Source: Alphaproteobacteria bacterium (lineage in GTDB: Bacteria; Pseudomonadota; Alphaproteobacteria; Rhodospirillales; Rhodospirillaceae). From it: 15,493 nucleotides of DNA. The stretch spans positions 1-15,493 of the forward strand of contig QKGW01000045.1 in assembly GCA_003250275.1 (NCBI GenBank), read 5' to 3'. Under the pieces are notes generated by a model. It made no database searches and was not told the origin of the DNA. It saw only the letters and a list, made by a program, of their open reading frames with translations. This document shows, in pieces, positions 8,918-15,493 of the stretch (its first letter is position 1; each line of letters starts with the position of its first letter). The position numbers were made by a program, and so were the translations under genes.

Positions 8918-10455
8918 TGCTCCGTGCGATTCGCAACACGGTGCGGCTTCTCACCATCGCGCGGGTGCTGGCGCGCCACGACGCCCTGTTCCTGCTTTCC
9001 AACCTCGCGGTGACGCGGCGCATCGCCGCGATCGCGCGGCAGGTCTCCAACCGCCGCGCCGAGGGCCGCCCCGGCGAACGCCTCGCGCACGCGCTGGTCG
9101 AGCTCGGGCCGTCGTTCATCAAGTTCGGCCAGGCGCTCTCGACCCGCGCGGACCTCGTCGGCGACGCCGTCGCCGCCGATCTCTCGATGCTCCAGGACCG
9201 CATCGCGCCGTTCCCCTTCGCCGACGTCGAACGCATCGTCGCCGAGGAGTTCGACGCGCCGATCGCCGAGCTGTTCGCCGAGTTCGATCCCGAGCCGATC
9301 GCCGCCGCCTCGGTCGCGCAGGTGCACCGCGCGGTGACGCGCGACGGCCGTACCGTCGCGGTCAAGATCGGGCGGCCCGGCGTCGAAGCCGCGTTCGAGC
9401 AGGACGTCGACCTTCTCTACTGGCTCGCCGAGGTCGCCAACCGCACCCAGCCGGGCCTGCGCCGCCTGCGCCTGCGCGAGAGCGTCACCGCCTTCGCCGA
9501 TACCGTGGCGATGGAAATGGACATGCGCTTCGAGGCCGCCGCCGCCTCGGAACTCGCCGAAAACTTCGCCGACGACGACTCCTTCCGCCTGCCCGAGGTG
9601 CTTTGGCAGCTCACCGGCAAGCGGGTGCTCACCACCGCGTGGATCGAGGGCATCCCGATCGACGAGCGCGACCGCCTCGCCGCCGCAGGCTTCCAGCCGA
9701 TGGACATCGCCGAAAAGGCCGCGCGCGCGTTCTTCCGCATGGTGTTCACCGACGGCTTCTTCCACGGCGACATGCACCCCGGCAACCTCTTCGTCGGATC
9801 CGCGGGAGAGATCATCGCGGTCGACTTCGGGATCATGGGCCGCGTCGACGTCGCCACCCGCCGCTACCTCGGCGAGATGCTGCTGGCGTTCCTCAACGGC
9901 AACTACCGCCGCGTCGCCGAGATCCACTTCGAGGCGGGCTACGTGCCGCCCGACCGCTCGGTCGACCTGTTCGCCCAGGCGGCGCGCTCGATCGCCGAGC
10001 CGATCCTCGGTCGCCCCGCCTCCGAGGTATCGGTGGCGCGCCTGCTCGCGCAGCTGTTCAAGGTCACCGAAACCTTCGGCATGGAGGTGCAGCCGCAGCT
10101 CCTGGTGCTGCAAAAGACCATGCTCACCGCCGAGGGCATCGGCCGCGGCCTCTGCCCCGAGGTCAACTTCTGGGAACTCGCGCGCCCGCTGATCGAGGAA
10201 TGGATGGTGCAGAACGTCGCGCCGCCCGCCCGGATCCGCCGCGGCGTCGAGGACGCCTGGGACGCGATGCAGCGCATCCCCGCGATCGTCCGCCGCGCCG
10301 ACGCGATGTCGCGCCAGATGAGCGAAAACGGCATCCGCCTGCATCCCGACACCCTGCGCGCGCTGCACGAGCGCCGCCGCGGTTCGATGGTTCAGACCTG
10401 GCTGCCGTGGACCCTGATCGTGATCCTGATGGTGGTCCTCCTCTACCGGATGTGA
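8917..10455 (+). CDS. ubiB: UbiB family ATPase/kinase-like protein for ubiquinone biosynthesis
   Basis: Membrane-anchored atypical kinase-like ATPase (ADCK/Coq8 family) needed for ubiquinone synthesis. The 512-residue protein has the family-specific KxGQ motif FIKFGQALSTR (68-77), the Ala-rich nucleotide loop AAAS (129-132), VAVKIGRPGV with the ATP-binding Lys150, HGDMHPGNLF (283-292) as catalytic loop and VDFGIMGRVD (302-311) as metal-binding DFG. The C-terminus WLPWTLIVILMVVLLYRM (495-512) is a single membrane helix. The start is the ATG at 8917, overlapping the ubiE stop by 1 nt; the frame is open further upstream but that part lies antiparallel to mutM and across ubiE and is a shadow. A 64-nt gap with a possible promoter separates it from coaBC. 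Confidence 0.96.
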   Translation: MLRAIRNTVRLLTIARVLARHDALFLLSNLAVTRRIAAIARQVSNRRAEGRPGERLAHALVELGPSFIKFGQALSTRADLVGDAVAADLSMLQDRIAPFPFADVERIVAEEFDAPIAELFAEFDPEPIAAASVAQVHRAVTRDGRTVAVKIGRPGVEAAFEQDVDLLYWLAEVANRTQPGLRRLRLRESVTAFADTVAMEMDMRFEAAAASELAENFADDDSFRLPEVLWQLTGKRVLTTAWIEGIPIDERDRLAAAGFQPMDIAEKAARAFFRMVFTDGFFHGDMHPGNLFVGSAGEIIAVDFGIMGRVDVATRRYLGEMLLAFLNGNYRRVAEIHFEAGYVPPDRSVDLFAQAARSIAEPILGRPASEVSVARLLAQLFKVTETFGMEVQPQLLVLQKTMLTAEGIGRGLCPEVNFWELARPLIEEWMVQNVAPPARIRRGVEDAWDAMQRIPAIVRRADAMSRQMSENGIRLHPDTLRALHERRRGSMVQTWLPWTLIVILMVVLLYRM

Positions 10456-10457
10456 CC

Positions 10458-10486
10458 TTTACATCGCCGGCCCCGTCCGGTATCTC
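10458..10486 (+). promoter_or_regulatory. Candidate promoter for coaBC-dut
   Basis: In the 64-nt ubiB-coaBC gap, TTTACA (10458-10463, 5/6 to TTGACA) is followed after 17 nt by TATCTC (10481-10486, 3/6). The start would be near 10492, giving a leader of about 28 nt before the ATG at 10520. The -10 is weak, so this may only supplement read-through from ubiEB. Confidence 0.3.
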
Positions 10487-10519
10487 CATAAATGCGCGGT
10501 GAATTGGCGGAAAGAACGG

Positions 10520-11719
10520 ATGCTCGCCGGTAAAAAGGTATTTCTCATCATTTCCGGCGGGATTGCCGCCTACAAATCCCTCGACCTGATCCGCCGCCTG
10601 CAGGACCAGGGCGCGACGGTGCGCTGTTGCCTCACCGCCAACGCCAAGGAATTCGTCACCCCGATGGCGGTTTCGGCGTTGTCGCGCGGGCCGGTCTACA
10701 TGGACCAGTTCTCGCTCAAGGACGAAAGCGAGATGGGCCACATCGAGCTTTCGCGGCAGGCCGACCTGCTCGTCGTCGCCCCCGCCACCGCCAACATCCT
10801 CGCGCGCATGGCCGCCGGCATCGCCGACGAGCTCGCCACCACCCTCCTCCTCGCCACCGACAAGCCGGTGCTCGCGGCGCCTGCGATGAACGTGCGGATG
10901 TGGACCCACGCCGCGACCCAGGCCAACGTCGCCACCCTGAAGTCGCGCGGCATCCTCTTCGTCGGCCCCGGAGAAGGACCGATGGCCTGCAACGAATACG
11001 GCCCCGGCCGCCTCGCGGAAGTGCCCGAGATCGTCGCCGCGATCGCCGCGGCGCTCGACCCGCGCCGCCCGCTCGCGGGCAAGCGCGCGGTGGTGACGAG
11101 CGGCCCGACGGTCGAGCCGATCGACCCGGTGCGCTTCATCGCCAACCGGTCCTCGGGCAAGCAGGGCCACGCCATCGCCGCCGCGCTCGCCGCGCTCGGC
11201 GCCGAGGTCACGCTGGTGAGCGGCCCGACCGCGCTCGCCGACCCCGAGGGCGTCACCGTCGCGCACGTCGAAAGCGCGCGCGAGATGCTCGCCGCCTGCC
11301 AGGCCGCGCTGCCCGCCGACGTCGCGGTGTGCGCCGCCGCGGTCGCCGACTGGGGAGTGGACGGCATCGCGACGCAGAAGATCAAGAAGGAGCCGGGCGG
11401 CGCGCCGCCGTCGATCCGCCTGGTGCCGAACCCGGATATCCTCGCCACTTTGTCCGCCCCCGGCGCGGCGCGGCCGCGCCTCGTCGTCGGATTCGCCGCC
11501 GAGACCGAGAACCTCATCGCCCACGCCCAGGCCAAACGCGCCCGCAAGGGCTGCGACTGGATCGTCGCCAACGACGTCTCGATCGGCACCGGAACCTTCG
11601 GCGGCGACGCCAACCAAGTCACGCTCATCACCGAAACCGGCAGCGACGCCTGGCCCGCGCTCGACAAGCGTGCCGTCGCCGCCCGTCTTGCCGACCGCAT
11701 CGCCGAGGCCCTGTCATGA
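10520..11719 (+). CDS. coaBC: Bifunctional phosphopantothenoylcysteine decarboxylase / phosphopantothenate-cysteine ligase
   Basis: Catalyses two consecutive steps of coenzyme A synthesis: CTP-dependent ligation of cysteine to 4'-phosphopantothenate and FMN-dependent decarboxylation. The 399-residue protein has an N-terminal CoaC flavoprotein domain with SGGIAAYKS (12-20), catalytic His74 in HIELSRQAD, VVAPATANILA (85-95), PAMNVRMW (121-128, Asn124) and Cys157 in the MACNEYGPGR substrate lid. The CoaB half starts around 188 with VVTSGPTVEPIDPVRFIANRSSGKQG, then AAAVADW (272-278), the Lys-rich KIKKE (287-291) and ANDVS (350-354). The ATG at 10520 is preceded by GGCGGAAAG; a GTG at 10499 in the same frame is less likely. 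Its stop overlaps the dut start (ATGA), indicating coupling. Confidence 0.96.
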   Translation: MLAGKKVFLIISGGIAAYKSLDLIRRLQDQGATVRCCLTANAKEFVTPMAVSALSRGPVYMDQFSLKDESEMGHIELSRQADLLVVAPATANILARMAAGIADELATTLLLATDKPVLAAPAMNVRMWTHAATQANVATLKSRGILFVGPGEGPMACNEYGPGRLAEVPEIVAAIAAALDPRRPLAGKRAVVTSGPTVEPIDPVRFIANRSSGKQGHAIAAALAALGAEVTLVSGPTALADPEGVTVAHVESAREMLAACQAALPADVAVCAAAVADWGVDGIATQKIKKEPGGAPPSIRLVPNPDILATLSAPGAARPRLVVGFAAETENLIAHAQAKRARKGCDWIVANDVSIGTGTFGGDANQVTLITETGSDAWPALDKRAVAARLADRIAEALS

Positions 11720-12183
11720 CCATCGTCACCGTTCCCGTCGCCGTTCCCGTCCAGCGCCTCGACCACGCCGCCGATCTGCCGCTGCCCCGCTATCAGACGC
11801 CGGGCTCCGCGGGCGTCGACCTGCTCGCCGCGGTCACCGAGCCGCTCACCCTCGCGCCCGGCGCGCGCGCCCTGGTGCCCACCGGCATCTGCATCGCCCT
11901 GCCGCCCGGCTACGAGGCACAGGTGCGGCCGCGCTCGGGTCTCGCGCTCAAGCACGGCGTCACCGTCCTCAACGCCCCCGGCACCGTCGATTCGGACTAC
12001 CGCGGCGAGGTCGGGGTGATCCTCGCCAACCTCGGCGCCGAACCCTTCACCATCGAACGCGGCGAACGCGTCGCGCAGCTGGTGGTGGCGCCGGTCACCC
12101 GCATCGTCTGGCAGTCGGTCGGCTCCGCCCTGCCCGAAACCGGGCGCGGCGCCGGCGGCTTCGGCTCCACCGGTAAGAAGTAA
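11716..12183 (+). CDS. dut: Deoxyuridine 5'-triphosphate nucleotidohydrolase (dUTPase)
   Basis: Hydrolyses dUTP to dUMP and diphosphate, keeping uracil out of DNA and feeding dTMP synthesis. The 155-residue product contains all five trimeric dUTPase motifs: I, SAGVDL (31-36); II, VRPRSGLA (70-77); III, NAPGTVDSDYRGEVGV (86-101, catalytic Asp92); IV, GERVAQLVV (116-124); V, RGAGGFGSTG (144-153), the flexible C-terminal arm that closes the active site. Length is normal. The ATG overlaps the coaBC stop by 4 nt (ATGA), the usual coaBC-dut coupling seen in proteobacteria. The Rrf2 regulator gene follows after only 11 nt, so it may share this transcript. Confidence 0.97.
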   Translation: MTIVTVPVAVPVQRLDHAADLPLPRYQTPGSAGVDLLAAVTEPLTLAPGARALVPTGICIALPPGYEAQVRPRSGLALKHGVTVLNAPGTVDSDYRGEVGVILANLGAEPFTIERGERVAQLVVAPVTRIVWQSVGSALPETGRGAGGFGSTGKK

Positions 12184-12194
12184 AGGCTGACCGT

Positions 12195-12647
12195 ATGCTC
12201 TCTCCGTCGAAAAAGACCCTGTTCGCCATCGAAGCGGTGCTCGACATCGCCTACAACGCGGGCGGGGAACCGGTGCAGAGCAGCGAGATCACCGCGCGCC
12301 AGGGCATCCCCCGGCGCTACCTCGAACAGACCCTCCAGGCGCTCGTGCGCGCCAACATCCTCATCGGCGTGCGCGGCCCCAAGGGCGGCTACCGCCTCGC
12401 CCGCGAGCGCCGCCGCATCAGCGTCGGCGACATCGTGCGGGTCGTCCAGGCCACCGACGGCCCGACCCCCGACCAGGACCTGCCGCAGTCGGAGATCGGC
12501 GTGCGGGTGATCCAGCCGATGTGGGACGACCTGCAAAGCACGATGATGGCCGAACTCGACGCGCTCTCGATCGACACCCTCTGCCAACGCGCCTCCGAAG
12601 GCGGCGTCCCCTGCCAGGCGCGCGACCGGCTGAGCTACGACATCTGA
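12195..12647 (+). CDS. Rrf2 family transcriptional regulator (CymR/IscR-like)
   Basis: A 150-residue winged-helix DNA-binding protein. The N-terminus LSPSKKTLFAIEAVLDIAYNAGGEPVQSSEITARQGIPRRYLEQTLQAL matches the Rrf2 helix-turn-helix, and VRGPKGGYRLARERRRISVGDIVRVVQATDGP (59-90) is the wing and dimer helix. IscR and NsrR bind an Fe-S cluster through three cysteines in roughly residues 90-105; here that stretch contains none (only C130 and C140 exist), so an Fe-S sensor of the IscR type is unlikely. Placement 26 nt before cysK suggests a role like CymR/CysR-type regulators of cysteine metabolism; that is inference from context. AAAGG precedes the ATG. It could be co-transcribed with dut, 11 nt upstream. 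Confidence 0.9.
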   Translation: MLSPSKKTLFAIEAVLDIAYNAGGEPVQSSEITARQGIPRRYLEQTLQALVRANILIGVRGPKGGYRLARERRRISVGDIVRVVQATDGPTPDQDLPQSEIGVRVIQPMWDDLQSTMMAELDALSIDTLCQRASEGGVPCQARDRLSYDI

Positions 12648-12673
12648 TCCCCACCTGCGACGGAGGTGCCCGA

Positions 12674-13619
<946 letters not shown>

Positions 13620-13646
13620 GCGTTTCGCGGAGGGATTCGCCTCCCG
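13620..13646. repeat. Possible degenerate repeat fragment directly after cysK
   Basis: Immediately after the cysK stop, GCGTTTCG is followed by a GGAGG/CCTCC hairpin (13629-13633 with 13640-13644, loop GATTCG). The same order, GCGTTTCG followed by a GGAGGG...CCCTCC hairpin, occurs at 14652-14685 in the moeB-ydfG gap. It may be a truncated copy of that element. Further on, a bulged GC hairpin (13668-13690, loop TCTT) is visible. Similarity is short and judged by eye. Confidence 0.3.
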
Positions 13647-13724
13647 TTCGTCTGGTTTCGTGCGCAGCGCCGTCGCGTCTTCGCGCGGCGTGACGGTTGA
13701 TTCCGGCGTCGCGGAACCACACAC

Positions 13725-13755
13725 AAAAGGGGTCCCAAAGGCCAAAGCCCCTTTT
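13725..13755 (+). terminator. Terminator-like hairpin between cysK and moeB (possible attenuator)
   Basis: Arms AAAAGGGG (13725-13732) and CCCCTTTT (13748-13755) are a perfect 8-bp inverted repeat with a 15-nt loop. The right arm supplies a short T-run, so it can act as an intrinsic terminator for cysK (about 105 nt after its stop) and, by symmetry, in the other direction. It ends only 16 nt before the moeB ATG, leaving no room for a promoter after it. Confidence 0.55.
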
Positions 13756-13771
13756 CCTTCGAACCGAGATC

Positions 13772-14530
13772 ATGCCCCTCACCCGAGACCAGAACCTCCG
13801 CTACGCCCGCCAGATCCTCCTGCCCGAAGTGGGCGGCGCGGGGCAGGAGAAGCTGCTCGCCGCGCACGTGCTGGTGGTCGGCGCGGGCGGCCTCGGCTCG
13901 CCGGTGCTGCTCTATCTCGCCGCCGCGGGCGTCGGGCGGATCTCCGTCGTCGACGACGACACGGTGGCGCTCTCCAATCTCCAGCGCCAGGTGCTCTACG
14001 ACACCGCGCAGGTCGGGCTCTCGAAGGTCGGCATGGCGGAGGCGCGCCTCGACGCGCTCAACCCCGAAGTGCGGGTCGAGGCGGTCGCCGCGCGCCTGAC
14101 CGCCGCCAACGCCGCCGAACTGGTCGCCGCCGCCGACGTCGCGGTCGACTGCCTCGACAGCTTCTCCAGCCGCTTCGTCCTCTCCGACGCCTGCGTCGCC
14201 GCGCGCACGCCACTGGTCTCCGCCGCGATCCAGGGGTTCTCCGGGCTGCTCGCGGTGTTCGACCCGGCCTCGGGCGGACCCTGCTACCGCTGCTTCAACC
14301 CCGCCCCGCCGCCGCGCGGCGGCGACGCCCGCGCCTGCGAGGAAACCGGCATCCTCGGCGCGGTCGCGGGCTGGGTCGGCACCGCCCAGGCGCTCGCGGT
14401 GCTGCGCCTCCTCCTCGGCCTCGGCGACGACCGCCAGGGCTGGCTCACCACCTTCGACGGCCTCACCGGCGCCACCCGCCGCAGCCGCCTGCCCCGCGAC
14501 CCGGCCTGCCCGGCGTGCGGGAACGCCTAA
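13772..14530 (+). CDS. moeB: MoeB/ThiF family sulfur-carrier-protein adenylyltransferase
   Basis: E1-like enzyme that adenylates the C-terminal Gly of a sulfur carrier such as MoaD (molybdopterin synthesis) or ThiS (thiamine). The 252-residue product has the N-terminal helix RYARQILLPEVGGAGQEKLL (10-29), the nucleotide loop VVGAGGLGSPVLLYLAAAGVG (35-55), DDDTVALSNLQRQVLY (61-76), the DCLDS strand end (126-130), zinc pairs CYRC (171-174) and CPAC (246-249), and CEETGILGAVAGWVGTAQA (189-207), containing the conserved Cys189. No rhodanese domain follows, as in E. coli MoeB (about 250 residues). The in-frame upstream ATG at 13697 is rejected because the added residues run through the terminator-like hairpin. 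No carrier-protein gene is adjacent, so MoeB versus ThiF/HesA is not decided by context. Confidence 0.85.
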   Translation: MPLTRDQNLRYARQILLPEVGGAGQEKLLAAHVLVVGAGGLGSPVLLYLAAAGVGRISVVDDDTVALSNLQRQVLYDTAQVGLSKVGMAEARLDALNPEVRVEAVAARLTAANAAELVAAADVAVDCLDSFSSRFVLSDACVAARTPLVSAAIQGFSGLLAVFDPASGGPCYRCFNPAPPPRGGDARACEETGILGAVAGWVGTAQALAVLRLLLGLGDDRQGWLTTFDGLTGATRRSRLPRDPACPACGNA

Positions 14531-14536
14531 GCAATC

Positions 14537-14707
14537 GCGGGCTCTGCCCGCACCCGCTGGGGCCTCGGGCCCCAGACCCGATTTGTTTTTTGCCGCGAAA
14601 CGGCTAACGCCGATCTTGGTGGCATCAGGTTTCATCGCGCTTCGCGCAAATGCGTTTCGGAGGTCCGGAGGGTGAAGCCCTCCGGGCGGGGTTCGGGGCG
14701 GCAGCCC
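14537..14707. repeat. Inverted pair of three-hairpin intergenic elements (REP/REPIN-like)
   Basis: The left copy has hairpin A (14537-14551, GCGGGC/GCCCGC), ACCCG, hairpin B (14557-14575, CTGGGGC/GCCCCAG, 5-nt loop), GACCCG, ATTTG (14581-14585) and hairpin C (14592-14604, GCCG/CGGC). The right copy, read on the minus strand, has hairpin A (14707-14696, GGGC/GCCC), AACCCCGCC, hairpin B (14685-14665, CCGGAGGG/CCCTCCGG, 5-nt loop), GACCTCC, ATTTG (14651-14647) and hairpin C (14647-14637, GCGC/GCGC). The two copies share order, spacing and linker words but have different stem sequences, so each stem has co-varied. This occupies nearly all of the 203-nt gap; no gene is visible there. Confidence 0.55.
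14557..14591 (+). terminator. Intrinsic terminator after moeB
   Basis: Perfect 7-bp stem CTGGGGC/GCCCCAG with loop CTCGG (14557-14575), followed after 6 nt by TTTGTTTTTT (14582-14591), 26 nt beyond the moeB stop. The offset between stem and T-run is slightly long, but this is the strongest hairpin-plus-T signal in the window. It is also part of the left copy of the inverted element described separately. Confidence 0.6.
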
Positions 14708-14733
14708 TGATCGACAGACAGGAGATCGGCAGC

Positions 14734-15492
14734 ATGGCCAATACGATTTTCATCACCGGCGCGACCGCCGGATTCGGCGCGGCGTGCGCGCGGCGCTTCG
14801 CCGCGGCGGGTTGGAACCTCGTGCTCACCGGGCGGCGCGCCGACCGCCTGGCCGAACTGGCGGCGGAGCTGTCGCCGCAGTGCAAGGTGCACACCGTGGC
14901 GCTCGACGTGCGCGACCGCGACGCGGTTCAGGCCGCCGTCGACGCGTTGCCCGCGCCGTTCGCGACGATCCACTCGCTGATCAACAACGCGGGGCTCGCG
15001 CTCGGTCTCCAGCCGGCACAGGCGTGCGATCTCGACCAGTGGGATCAGATGATCGACACCAACGTGAAGGGCCTCGCCTACGTCACCCGCGCGGTGCTGC
15101 CGAAGATGATCGAGGTCGGCGAGGGCACGGTGGTCAACCTCGCCTCGGTGGCGGCGAAGTGGCCCTACCCCGGCGGCAACGTCTACGGCGCGACCAAGGC
15201 GTTCGTGCGGCAGTTCTCGTACAACCTGCGCTGCGACCTTTCCGGCACCGGCGTGCGCGTCACCTCGATCGAGCCCGGCCTCGCCGAGAGCGAGTTCTCG
15301 ATCGTCCGCTTCGGCGGCGACGCCGCCCGCGCCGCCAAGGTCTACGAAGGCACCGAGCCGCTCACCCCGGACGACATCGCCGAATCGATCTTCTGGGTCG
15401 TCACCCTGCCCAAGCACGTGAACATCAACTGCCTGGAGATCATGCCGACCTGCCAGAGCTGGAGCCCGTTCCACATTCATCGCGAAGGCTGA
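14734..15492 (+). CDS. ydfG: NADP-dependent 3-hydroxy acid / L-allo-threonine dehydrogenase, YdfG-type SDR
   Basis: Classical short-chain dehydrogenase closely resembling E. coli YdfG, which oxidises L-allo-threonine, serine and 3-hydroxy acids (and reduces malonic semialdehyde) with NADP. The 252-residue protein shows the cofactor loop TGATAGFG (8-15), TGRR (32-35) favouring NADP, LDVR (57-60), NNAGLALGLQPA (84-95), MIDTNVKGL (106-114, Asn110), catalytic Ser138, and YGATK with Tyr151 and Lys155. The WPYPGGNVYGATKAFVRQFS stretch, IEPGLAESEFSIVRFGG (179-195) and the tail LPKHVNINCLEIMPTCQSW are YdfG hallmarks. The ATG at 14734 has AGGAGA 8 nt upstream; the longer frame from 14650 crosses the repeat element and is rejected. 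A terminator separates it from moeB, so it is probably an independent transcript. The gene ends 1 nt before the window edge. Confidence 0.93.
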   Translation: MANTIFITGATAGFGAACARRFAAAGWNLVLTGRRADRLAELAAELSPQCKVHTVALDVRDRDAVQAAVDALPAPFATIHSLINNAGLALGLQPAQACDLDQWDQMIDTNVKGLAYVTRAVLPKMIEVGEGTVVNLASVAAKWPYPGGNVYGATKAFVRQFSYNLRCDLSGTGVRVTSIEPGLAESEFSIVRFGGDAARAAKVYEGTEPLTPDDIAESIFWVVTLPKHVNINCLEIMPTCQSWSPFHIHREG

Positions 15493-15493
15493 G

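Overview
The window is a GC-rich (by eye well above 60% G+C) bacterial chromosome segment from an alphaproteobacterium, probably a Rhodospirillales-type lineage. The reasons are the protein sequences themselves (DnaA, GyrB, UbiE and UbiB all read as alphaproteobacterial), the rpsT-dnaA-dnaN-recF-gyrB order, and the divergent mutM / ubiE-ubiB-coaBC-dut arrangement. The species assignment is inference. Almost every base is used by a conserved housekeeping gene. I see no phage, insertion sequence, CRISPR array, tRNA, rRNA or defence/toxin module.

Left half (1-8066), all on the minus strand. Read 5'->3' on that strand: mutM (DNA glycosylase), a small secreted protein of unknown function, rpsT (ribosomal protein S20, with its own strong sigma70-type promoter and a hairpin terminator), dnaA (replication initiator), dnaN (sliding clamp, with its own extended -10 promoter), recF (recombination mediator) and gyrB (gyrase B, cut by the window edge). 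This is the classical replication-initiation cluster. I find no cluster of DnaA boxes and no AT-rich unwinding region, so nothing shows that oriC lies here.

Right half (8141-15492), all on the plus strand. ubiE and ubiB (ubiquinone biosynthesis, overlapping by 1 nt) are followed by coaBC and dut (coenzyme A and dUTP hydrolysis, overlapping by 4 nt), an Rrf2-family regulator and a cysteine synthase gene (cysK). After two intergenic gaps rich in hairpins come a MoeB/ThiF-type adenylyltransferase and a YdfG-type short-chain dehydrogenase. The Rrf2 regulator and cysK, 26 nt apart, form a likely sulfur-responsive unit.

Most notable points: (1) cysK carries an apparent 17-nt deletion that shifts the frame immediately before the PLP-lysine motif, so it is a pseudogene or a sequence error; (2) the gap between moeB and ydfG contains two copies, in opposite orientation, of one three-hairpin element, resembling a REP/REPIN-type intergenic repeat, with a possible fragment of a third copy right after cysK; (3) MutM lacks the usual second zinc-finger cysteine; (4) DnaA has Ser in place of the first Walker A Gly; (5) a perfect 10-bp palindrome sits inside the rpsT promoter spacer, and several perfect inverted repeats lie in the dnaA leader. 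I do not see a convincing new multi-gene system.
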